In this document: positions 1 to 4,959 of the stretch, piece by piece
How positions within the stretch are numbered: the first letter of the stretch is position 1
Layout of the letters: the number at the start of each line of letters is the position of its first letter
NCBI GenBank assembly: GCA_913055925.1
Contig: CAJXLH010000119.1
Span: 1-7,755 of the forward strand
Direction of reading: 5' to 3'
DNA: 7,755 nucleotides
Source of the DNA: an uncultured Maritalea sp.
GTDB taxonomy: Bacteria; Pseudomonadota; Alphaproteobacteria; Rhizobiales; Devosiaceae
The notes under the pieces: model-generated
Seen by the model: the letters and a program-made list of their open reading frames with translations, nothing else
Told to the model about the DNA's origin: nothing
Databases searched by the model: none
Made by a program: the position numbers and the translations under genes

Positions 1-251
1 CCCAAGTCACGTGCTTGCTTTGCCGCATCTACAGCTAGATCAACTGTGAGGCGATCAACGCCGGGCATAGTTTTCACCGCTTGGCGTTCATTCTGACCGT
101 CGATAACGAACAATGGCCAAATCAAATCGCGCACTTCTAAGCTCGTTTCTTGCACCATGGCGCGGCTCCACGCGTGTTGACGCGTGCGACGCAGCCGCCG
201 GCCATTTAAGAAATCAAGGTTTGTTCGCGCGCGATTTTGCCGTTCGGTCAT
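1..251 (-). CDS. hemB: Porphobilinogen synthase (delta-aminolevulinate dehydratase), N-terminal part
   Basis: The first 83 codons of hemB, reading leftward from an ATG at 251-249 and cut by the window edge. The enzyme condenses two 5-aminolevulinate molecules into porphobilinogen in the cytoplasm, an early step of haem synthesis. The visible residues carry the family's N-terminal signature: an Arg-rich stretch with an R-x-M-V-x-E core (about residues 30-35), then DLIWPLFV (42-49) and the TMPGVDRL segment (61-68). The metal site and the Schiff-base lysines lie beyond the window. The start is well fixed: an in-frame TGA lies two codons upstream (257-255) and a GGAA Shine-Dalgarno-like run sits just before the ATG on this strand. 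It is divergent from the membrane-protein gene to the right, so the 252-394 gap should hold promoters for both directions. The identification rests on remembered family motifs and only part of the protein. Confidence 0.93.
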   Translation of the reverse strand, partial: MTERQNRARTNLDFLNGRRLRRTRQHAWSRAMVQETSLEVRDLIWPLFVIDGQNERQAVKTMPGVDRLTVDLAVDAAKQARDL

Positions 252-296
252 CGATCATTTCCGTTAATTGAATTGCCGCATTTGGAGTTTAACTTA

Positions 297-392
297 ATGA
301 AATCGTCTAGCAAAATTTTCGACAAATTGCTGCGGCACCTTGCCACTCTCCCCAATATTTTCCATAAGTGGACGGTAATTGACGGGGGTTAA
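297..392 (+). CDS. Possible 31-codon small ORF / leader peptide upstream of the membrane-protein gene
   Basis: An ATG at 297 opens 31 codons ending in TAA at 390-392, two bases before the ATG of the next gene. A GGAG run at 284-287 lies nine bases before the ATG, which is an acceptable Shine-Dalgarno spacing. The peptide begins MKSSSKIFDKLLRHL and ends TVIDGG; its middle is rich in alternating basic and hydrophobic residues and could form a short amphipathic helix. The downstream gene's own GGGGG ribosome-binding run (384-388) overlaps the last codons, so translation of the small ORF could be coupled to it. I know of no named family for it. A possible promoter (TTGAAT at 268-273 with a poor -10 near 290-296) would start transcription inside the ORF and would argue against translation. 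It could equally be chance. Confidence 0.3.
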   Translation: MKSSSKIFDKLLRHLATLPNIFHKWTVIDGG

Positions 393-394
393 GC

Positions 395-790
395 ATGGCG
401 TTTTCAGCGCGCAAAATTAGGGTTGCAGCACGTATTGTGGCTGGAATCAGCTTGTTTGTCGGCTTAGCAAACGTGTTGCGCGCCTTTGGCACATTTGGCG
501 ATTCTTTTAACCCGATAGAGCAATATGGCCAGTTTGGGTTTTCAGTGCTTGTGATCACCGGGTTGCTTAGACTTTTCGCTGCCGTGGGGCTTTGGGCCTA
601 CGCGACGTGGGGGGCAGCGTTGCTGCTCATCGCAAGTCTAATTGAGCTGGTCCTGATATTTCTAGCGATCACGATAGTCGTCATTTCACCGCTCGGATTT
701 GGTTTGAGTGTTTTGCTGTTTTTCTCTGGCGTCGGCTTGTTGGTCTGGCGATACATCAATACGCGTCACCACCCCGCGGCGAGCGGATAG
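395..790 (+). CDS. Small four-helix inner-membrane protein of unknown function (DUF6163-like)
   Basis: A 131-residue hydrophobic protein with four likely membrane segments at roughly residues 10-32, 47-69, 73-97 and 99-118. It has a basic N-terminus (R6, K7, R9, R13) and a basic C-terminus, suggesting both ends face the cytoplasm. There is no signal peptide and no catalytic motif that I can see. The start is supported by a GGGGG run six bases upstream. Its place between hemB and an LdtR-like regulator, and its general character, match a short conserved membrane protein found at this locus in Hyphomicrobiales, which I believe is called DUF6163. The name is from memory and is the uncertain part. 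Its neighbourhood with a peptidoglycan transpeptidase and its regulator makes an envelope role plausible, but the sequence itself does not show one. Confidence 0.8.
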   Translation: MAFSARKIRVAARIVAGISLFVGLANVLRAFGTFGDSFNPIEQYGQFGFSVLVITGLLRLFAAVGLWAYATWGAALLLIASLIELVLIFLAITIVVISPLGFGLSVLLFFSGVGLLVWRYINTRHHPAASG

Positions 791-812
791 TCAACAATTC
801 CTGAACGCCGGT

Positions 813-844
813 AACATTTGGATAAGCAAAAAATGCCAAATGTT
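813..844. repeat. Perfect 9-bp inverted repeat after the membrane-protein gene
   Basis: AACATTTGG at 813-821 is exactly mirrored by CCAAATGTT at 836-844, with a 14-base A-rich spacer. It lies 22 bp after the stop codon of the membrane-protein gene and 108 bp before the LdtR-like gene. No T-run follows the right arm, so it is a weak terminator at best. It may instead be a protein-binding site or a transcript 3'-end hairpin. Confidence 0.45.
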
Positions 845-850
845 TCAGTA

Positions 851-888
851 AGATAATTTTAAGGCTGTCTCTTAAACTGATTTTATCT
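851..888. promoter_or_regulatory. Nested palindrome upstream of the LdtR-like gene, candidate operator
   Basis: Two inverted repeats share roughly one centre. The outer arms are AGATAA at 851-856 and TTATCT at 883-888; the inner arms are TTTAAG at 858-863 and CTTAAA at 871-876, separated by seven bases. The inner element is a 19-bp dyad, about the size MarR dimers bind. LdtR-family regulators are known to bind their own promoter region, so this is a reasonable operator candidate for the gene starting at 952. The dyad is seen directly; the assignment to LdtR is inference. Confidence 0.35.
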
Positions 889-915
889 GGCCCGGGGTAA
901 TTTGCCTGACATAGA

Positions 916-929
916 CACGAAAAATCGTG
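916..929. repeat. Short palindrome CACGA-AAAA-TCGTG in the leader of the LdtR-like gene
   Basis: A perfect 5-bp inverted repeat around four A residues, 22 bp before the start codon and 13 bp before the GAGG ribosome-binding run (943-946). It is either an operator half or a small hairpin in the mRNA leader. Its position suits either autoregulation or no function at all. Confidence 0.3.
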
Positions 930-951
930 CGACCAAAACAGTGAGGCAGAA

Positions 952-1461
952 ATGGCAACCAATACTTTGAAAGTGCAGGCACACGTTCCTGCGCAAGATG
1001 AATCTTTAAAACCACGTTATTTAGAAGCGGTATCACGCGTTGAACGACTACACCGTCGACTGCTTGATCTCGTTAAAGATGAATTCGATCGTATGGGATG
1101 GGACGATATTGGTCCTGTGCAGGCGATCATGATGTTTAACATTGGCGATAGTGAACTCACCGCTGGCGAATTGCGTTCGCGCGGTTACTATTTGGGTTCC
1201 AATGTTTCGTACAACCTCAAAAAGCTTGTTGATACGGGCTACATCCACCAGGAAAAGTCGAAAACGGACCGTCGTTCTGTACGCATTCGTTTGACACCAA
1301 AAGGTGAGGAAGTTGCTGAAGTTATTGACGAACTTTACGACCGTCACCTTAAATCAATCGCAGAAGTTGGCGGTTTGAATGAAGGTGAGTTCGAGCAACT
1401 TAACACCGCACTTGCTCGCCTAGAGCGCTTCTGGGTCGATCAGATCCTATACAAGCTGTAA
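952..1461 (+). CDS. ldtR: MarR-family transcriptional regulator, LdtR type
   Basis: A 169-residue winged helix-turn-helix protein. After a poorly structured N-terminus (about 1-20), a long helix typical of MarR dimers follows. The DNA-binding part spans about residues 68-115: ELTAGELRSRG as first helix, GSNVSYNLKKLVD (82-94) as recognition helix, and the basic wing around EKSKTDRRSVRIRL (101-114). A C-terminal helical dimerisation part ends in ERFWVDQILYKL. This overall sequence and the transpeptidase gene next door match LdtR, described in Liberibacter asiaticus and Sinorhizobium as controlling itself and an L,D-transpeptidase, with a link to osmotic tolerance. The ATG has a GAGG run five bases upstream. 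A cluster of palindromes (813-929) precedes it and a strong terminator follows (1491-1516), so it is probably a single-gene transcript or the end of one starting at the membrane-protein gene. The ligand cannot be read from the sequence. Confidence 0.88.
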   Translation: MATNTLKVQAHVPAQDESLKPRYLEAVSRVERLHRRLLDLVKDEFDRMGWDDIGPVQAIMMFNIGDSELTAGELRSRGYYLGSNVSYNLKKLVDTGYIHQEKSKTDRRSVRIRLTPKGEEVAEVIDELYDRHLKSIAEVGGLNEGEFEQLNTALARLERFWVDQILYKL

Positions 1462-1490
1462 GCACACATTCAGTTTGGTTTGCGCGTATC

Positions 1491-1516
1491 GGGCGGTCAT
1501 TTAGTGGCCGCCCTTT
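1491..1516 (+). terminator. Intrinsic terminator of the LdtR-like gene
   Basis: GGGCGGTCA (1491-1499) pairs with TGGCCGCCC (1505-1513) as a nine-pair stem with one G-T wobble and a five-base loop, followed by TTT. It lies 30 bp after the stop codon. The T-run is short, but the GC-rich stem is the best terminator in the window, and it separates the regulator from the transpeptidase gene. Confidence 0.75.
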
Positions 1517-1541
1517 CGCAGTTTAACCCTTTGCCCACTCT

Positions 1542-1592
1542 ATTGTGACACTCCTGACACAATCATGCCTCAAATTCATTTTATGCGAGGCA
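1542..1592 (+). promoter_or_regulatory. Candidate promoter/operator region of the L,D-transpeptidase gene
   Basis: Several short repeats cluster in the 222-bp gap before the transpeptidase. TGACAC occurs twice in tandem (1546-1551 and 1555-1560, 9-bp period). ATTGTG (1542-1547) is mirrored by CACAAT (1558-1563). TGCCTC (1566-1571) is mirrored by GAGGCA (1587-1592). CTGACA at 1554-1559 would make a fair -35, with TTTTAT at 1579-1584 as a poor -10 at a long 19-base spacing. CCTGACA also occurs in front of the regulator gene (905-911). The repeats are visible; promoter and operator roles are inferred. Confidence 0.35.
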
Positions 1593-1671
1593 GGGAGAAG
1601 TGGCGGCTTGAGGCCAGCGCATTCAGCTGCTAAACCGCAAAAATCCTTCACCTACGTCTGTTTGGGCAAAA

Positions 1672-1676
1672 AGGGG
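1672..1676 (+). promoter_or_regulatory. Ribosome-binding site that supports the TTG start of the transpeptidase
   Basis: AGGGG lies seven bases before TTG 1684-1686. No ATG or GTG start is available in this frame nearby upstream, and the TTG places a complete signal peptide at the N-terminus, so this site decides the start. Confidence 0.65.
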
Positions 1677-1683
1677 CATAATT

Positions 1684-2877
1684 TTGTTTGGCCGCAAAGT
1701 ATTAAAAGCAATCGCATTAACTGCAACTCTTCTTAGCGCCGGTGGCGCTGCAACATCTGCGTTGGCAAATGATGTCATTGCGGAGTCTCTAAATACGATT
1801 GAGCCTATTCTGTCCTACGACACCGCATATAATTTGCAGCTGGCGATCCAAAAATATGAAGCTATTCAAAAGGCTGGCGGCTGGGAGCCTGTATCGCGCG
1901 GCTCTTACGGCTTGAAGCTTGGTGAAGAGCGCGGACATGTGCGCGGCCTGCGCCGCCGTCTAATGGCATCCGGCGATCTTGATCCAAATCTTCGCTTGTC
2001 TGACGAGTTCGATGAAGAGGTCGATGTGGCGTTGCGCTTGTTCCAAGCCCGTCACGGATTGCGTCAAACCGGTGTGCTTGATCAAGAAACCATGATCACG
2101 CTCAATGTGCCGGTTGAAGAAAAACTGGCGCAACTTCACTTGAATTTGCAGCGCGTGCATGGCCTCGTGGCGTTGCTGTCTGACCGATATATCGTCGTGA
2201 ACATTCCTGCGGCTTCCATTGAAGCGGTGAATATGGGTACTGTTGAACGTCGTCACACAGCCATTGTTGGTCGAATTGATCGGCAGACGCCAATTCTGCA
2301 GTCAAAAGTGCATGAGATTAACTTCAATCCATATTGGCACGTGCCGAAAAGTATTATCCGCCGCGATATCATCAAATATATGAATCAAGATCCGGAATAT
2401 CTAACGAAGTTCCGCATCAAGATTTATGATGGCAATGGTGAAGTGCTCGACCCAAGTTTGGTGGATTGGTCTACCGACGAAGCGGTTCAATACTTGTTCC
2501 GTCAGGAGCCGGGTGCAGAAAACTCAATGGGTCATGTGAAGATCAACTTCCACAACAAGCACTCGGTTTATCTGCACGATACGCCACAAAAGTCGCTGTT
2601 TGGTCAAAACCGTCGCTTCCATTCATCTGGCTGTGTGCGTGTTGACGATGTCGACCAGCTAGTTACTTGGTTGCTTGAAGGCAATGGCGATTGGACGCAC
2701 GATGGCGTGAAAGCCTCATTTGCGTCGGGTGAACGACAAGACGTGCGACTAAAGTCACCCGTACCGATCATCACGACTTACATCACCGCTTGGGCCAACC
2801 GTCAGGGCGTCGTGTCTTTCCGTGAGGATATTTATCAATTTGATAAGCAGGGCCGCGTTGCACTGATTGAGGATTAA
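1684..2877 (+). CDS. ldtP: Secreted L,D-transpeptidase, YcbB/LdtD type, with peptidoglycan-binding domain
   Basis: A 397-residue exported enzyme expected to form 3-3 cross-links or other L,D-bonds in periplasmic peptidoglycan. Residues 1-28 form a signal peptide: basic start with R4, K5 and K8, hydrophobic core, and an ALA-N cleavage site after residue 28. A peptidoglycan-binding type 1 fold lies at about 82-142, including LRLFQARHGLRQTGVLDQET. The YkuD catalytic domain spans about 167-331, with His298 in YLHDTP and nucleophile Cys317 in HSSGCVRV; both are intact. The tail (about 358-389) with TTYITAWANRQGVVSFREDIY is characteristic of the YcbB branch. It is shorter than E. coli LdtD because the N-terminal region is reduced. 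The start is TTG, backed by AGGGG seven bases upstream. It follows an LdtR-like regulator, whose relatives control such a gene; the symbol is adopted from that pairing. An unknown 71-residue gene follows after 15 bp. Confidence 0.92.
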   Translation: MFGRKVLKAIALTATLLSAGGAATSALANDVIAESLNTIEPILSYDTAYNLQLAIQKYEAIQKAGGWEPVSRGSYGLKLGEERGHVRGLRRRLMASGDLDPNLRLSDEFDEEVDVALRLFQARHGLRQTGVLDQETMITLNVPVEEKLAQLHLNLQRVHGLVALLSDRYIVVNIPAASIEAVNMGTVERRHTAIVGRIDRQTPILQSKVHEINFNPYWHVPKSIIRRDIIKYMNQDPEYLTKFRIKIYDGNGEVLDPSLVDWSTDEAVQYLFRQEPGAENSMGHVKINFHNKHSVYLHDTPQKSLFGQNRRFHSSGCVRVDDVDQLVTWLLEGNGDWTHDGVKASFASGERQDVRLKSPVPIITTYITAWANRQGVVSFREDIYQFDKQGRVALIED

Positions 2878-2892
2878 GTAGATTATTCGAAC

Positions 2893-3108
2893 ATGAGCGG
2901 TCGTGTTCCAACCCATCTTGGCAATGTTTATTTTGAGTTCGTGCAAGTCGGCGGGCAGGTGCGGGTGTGTGCGATTCACGAGGAAACGCGTATAGAAGCC
3001 ATGGCCATCGCGCCGATTCAAGCCACTCAGCAACAAATGCAACAATTGGCATTGGGCAAATTAAAACGGCTCGTAGAAAAGCACCAAAACGCGAAGCGAA
3101 CCAATTAA
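2893..3108 (+). CDS. Short conserved protein of unknown function (DUF6898-like)
   Basis: A 71-residue protein without signal peptide or membrane segment. The first half (about 10-38, with NVYFEFVQVGGQVRVCAIHEET) looks like paired beta strands; the second half (about 46-66, with QMQQLALGKLKRLVEKH) looks like one basic amphipathic helix. This beta-plus-helix layout, and its place directly before glyA, match a small family conserved in Hyphomicrobiales that I recall as DUF6898; the name is from memory. It lies 15 bp after the transpeptidase stop codon and has no clear Shine-Dalgarno, so it is probably cotranscribed and coupled to that gene. No function can be read from it. Its compact domain, its conservation as I recall it and the fit with its neighbours argue that it is a real gene. 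Confidence 0.72.
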   Translation: MSGRVPTHLGNVYFEFVQVGGQVRVCAIHEETRIEAMAIAPIQATQQQMQQLALGKLKRLVEKHQNAKRTN

Positions 3109-3140
3109 ACTTTCGCGTGGCTTGGATTACCTAAATTCGT

Positions 3141-3183
3141 GTGATAAGCGGTCACCACCGAAATTGGTCGTTAATCACGAGGA
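3141..3183 (+). promoter_or_regulatory. Long leader hairpin abutting the glyA ribosome-binding site
   Basis: GTGATAAGCG (3141-3150) pairs with CGTTAATCAC (3169-3178) through ten positions, with one A-A mismatch and one G-T wobble. A second stem inside pairs ACCG (3157-3160) with TGGT (3165-3168) around a four-base AAAT loop, leaving a six-base bulge GTCACC (3151-3156) only on the 5' side. The 3' arm stops at 3178, and the GAGGA ribosome-binding run is 3179-3183, seven bases before the glyA ATG. A stem next to the ribosome site with a one-sided bulge is the kind of layout used by small ligand-sensing or protein-binding leaders. A possible promoter (CTTGGA 3121-3126 with GATAAG 3143-3148) would instead cut into the 5' arm, and the two readings conflict. 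Confidence 0.4.
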
Positions 3184-3189
3184 TTTTCC

Positions 3190-4473
3190 ATGACCGAAAT
3201 TTTTCCAAATTTCTTTTCCAATTCGCTGGCCAATGTTGATGCTGACGTTGCGCGGGCAATTGAAGCCGAACTAAACCGGCAACAAACTGAAATCGAACTT
3301 ATTGCTTCTGAGAACATCGTCTCAAAAGCTGTTATCGAAGCGCAGGGCTCTGTGCTGACCAACAAATATGCTGAAGGTTACCCAGGCAAACGCTACTATG
3401 GCGGTTGTCAGCATGTTGACGTGGTCGAGAACCTAGCCATCGAGCGTGCAAAGCAGTTGTTTGACTGCGAATTTGCAAACGTCCAGCCAAACTCTGGTTC
3501 GCAAGCCAACCAAGGTGTTTTCCAAGCGCTCATCCAGCCTGGTGACACAATTCTTGGCATGAGCCTTGATGCCGGTGGTCACTTGACCCACGGCGCGCGC
3601 CCGAACCAGTCCGGCAAATGGTTCAATGCGATCCACTATGGTGTACGTAAGCAAGATGGTCTGTGCGATATGGACCAAGTGCGTGAAATGGCAAAAGAGC
3701 ACCAGCCAAAGCTGATCATTGCTGGTTTCTCTGCTTATTCTCGTCACCTTGATTTTGCGGCATTCCGTGAAATTGCTGACGAAGTTGGCGCTTACTTTAT
3801 GGTGGACATGGCGCACGTTGCTGGCCTTGTGGCTGGTGGCAAATACCCAAGCCCATTCCCACACGCACATGTGGCCACAACAACGACCCACAAAACACTT
3901 CGTGGCCCACGTGGCGGCATGATTTTGACCAACGATGCGGACATTGCAAAGAAGGTCAATTCTGCGATTTTCCCTGGTATCCAGGGTGGTCCATTGATGC
4001 ACGTTATTGCAGCAAAAGCAGTAGCTTTCGGCGAAGCTTTGACACCAGACTTTAAGAAGTACATTTCTGATGTTGTGGACAATGCTGATGCAATGGCACA
4101 GGCGATCATGGCCGGTGGATTGGACATCTTCTCAGGCGGAACAGACAACCACTTGATGCTCGTTGATCTTCGCCCGAAAGGCGTAACCGGTAAAGCGACT
4201 GAAGCAGCTCTTGAGCGCGCGCACATCACTTGTAACAAAAACGCAATTCCGTTCGATACGGAAAAGCCGTTTATCACCTCAGGTATTCGCGTGGGTACAC
4301 CAGCAGCAACATCACGCGGCTTCGACACAGATGACTTCACCAAGGTGGGTGAGTTGATCGTTCAAGTTGTTGATGGTTTGTCTGCAAACGGTGAAGAGGG
4401 TAACGCTGGAGTTGAAGCGGACGTACGTGAGCAGGTAAAAGTGCTTACAGATTCGCATCCAATCTACAGCTAA
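3190..4473 (+). CDS. glyA: Serine hydroxymethyltransferase
   Basis: A 427-residue PLP enzyme of normal family length, cytoplasmic. It converts serine and tetrahydrofolate to glycine and 5,10-methylene-tetrahydrofolate, the main source of one-carbon units. Visible signatures are ELIASENIVS (36-45), NKYAEGYPGKRYYGG (58-72), VDMAHVAG with Asp206 and His209 at the cofactor, and TTTHKTLRGPRGG (231-243), in which Lys235 should form the Schiff base with PLP. The C-terminal SGIRVGTPAATSRG (364-377) is also intact. The ATG follows GAGGA at seven bases. It heads a run of closely packed genes, with nrdR 18 bp downstream. Linking glyA with nrdR and riboflavin genes is usual in alphaproteobacteria and joins folate, deoxynucleotide and flavin supply. 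The leader hairpin at 3141-3178 may affect its translation. Confidence 0.98.
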   Translation: MTEIFPNFFSNSLANVDADVARAIEAELNRQQTEIELIASENIVSKAVIEAQGSVLTNKYAEGYPGKRYYGGCQHVDVVENLAIERAKQLFDCEFANVQPNSGSQANQGVFQALIQPGDTILGMSLDAGGHLTHGARPNQSGKWFNAIHYGVRKQDGLCDMDQVREMAKEHQPKLIIAGFSAYSRHLDFAAFREIADEVGAYFMVDMAHVAGLVAGGKYPSPFPHAHVATTTTHKTLRGPRGGMILTNDADIAKKVNSAIFPGIQGGPLMHVIAAKAVAFGEALTPDFKKYISDVVDNADAMAQAIMAGGLDIFSGGTDNHLMLVDLRPKGVTGKATEAALERAHITCNKNAIPFDTEKPFITSGIRVGTPAATSRGFDTDDFTKVGELIVQVVDGLSANGEEGNAGVEADVREQVKVLTDSHPIYS

Positions 4474-4491
4474 GCTTTTCTCGGAGGCACA

Positions 4492-4959
4492 ATGCGCTGC
4501 CCATATTGCGGAAACCAAGACACCCAAGTGAAGGATTCTCGTCCTACCGAGGATTCTAACGCTATCCGCCGCCGCCGCGTTTGCTCGGCATGCGGCGGAC
4601 GCTTCACCACATTTGAACGGGTTCAGCTCCGTGAGCTTGTGGTGAGCAAAAAGTCTGGTCGCAAAGTGCCTTTCGATCGCGATAAACTTAACCGATCAAT
4701 CAAGACAGCCTTGCGCAAACGCGAGGTAAATGCTGAAGCGGTTGACCGCATGATCTCAGGCGTTGTTCGACGCTTGGAAAGCATGGGCGAAACCGAAGTG
4801 TCGTCAGAACAAATCGGCCAATTGGTGATGGAAGGATTGAAGGAACTTGATGACGTGGCGTTCGTACGTTTCGCGTCTGTTTACAAGAACTTCTCTAAAG
4901 CGGATGACTTTAAATCCTTCCTTTCCAAACTCGATATTGAGCCAGGCGACGACGAATAA
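4492..4959 (+). CDS. nrdR: Transcriptional repressor NrdR
   Basis: A 155-residue regulator that represses ribonucleotide reductase genes in response to adenine nucleotide state. The zinc ribbon is complete: Cys3 and Cys6 in MRCPYCG, Cys31 and Cys34 in VCSACGGRF, with the basic RRRR run before the second pair. The ATP-cone domain follows at about 50-135, starting VVSKKSGRKVPFDRDKL and ending near FVRFASVYKNF. Length and motifs are standard. GGAGG (4483-4487) lies four bases before the ATG, the best ribosome site of this gene run. Its stop codon TAA is directly followed by the ribD ATG with no base between, so the two are very likely cotranslated. I saw no obvious NrdR-box pair within the window, so its targets are probably elsewhere on the chromosome. 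Confidence 0.98.
   Translation: MRCPYCGNQDTQVKDSRPTEDSNAIRRRRVCSACGGRFTTFERVQLRELVVSKKSGRKVPFDRDKLNRSIKTALRKREVNAEAVDRMISGVVRRLESMGETEVSSEQIGQLVMEGLKELDDVAFVRFASVYKNFSKADDFKSFLSKLDIEPGDDE

Noticed and set aside
858..876. CtrA-type TTAA-N7-TTAA site before the LdtR-like gene
   Set aside because: The two TTAA words (859-862 and 872-875) are nine bases apart, not seven. TTAACCCT at 1523-1530 is only a near half-site.
1545..1736. 63-codon plus-strand frame overlapping the start of the transpeptidase gene
   Set aside because: It overlaps the signal-peptide coding region in another frame, has no good ribosome site, and covers the repeat-rich promoter region.
3089..3118. ACGCGAA/TTCGCGT inverted repeat (7 bp, 16-base loop) over the stop codon of the 71-residue gene
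   Set aside because: Considered as an intrinsic terminator, but no T-run follows and the loop is large. An overlapping GCGAA repeat makes the pairing ambiguous. It may still mark an mRNA end.
3433..4343. Long open frames on the minus strand inside glyA (183 and 189 codons)
   Set aside because: They lie wholly opposite a full-length, motif-complete glyA, have no recognisable domain, and are rich in Cys/His/Arg as expected for a reversed reading of a conserved gene.
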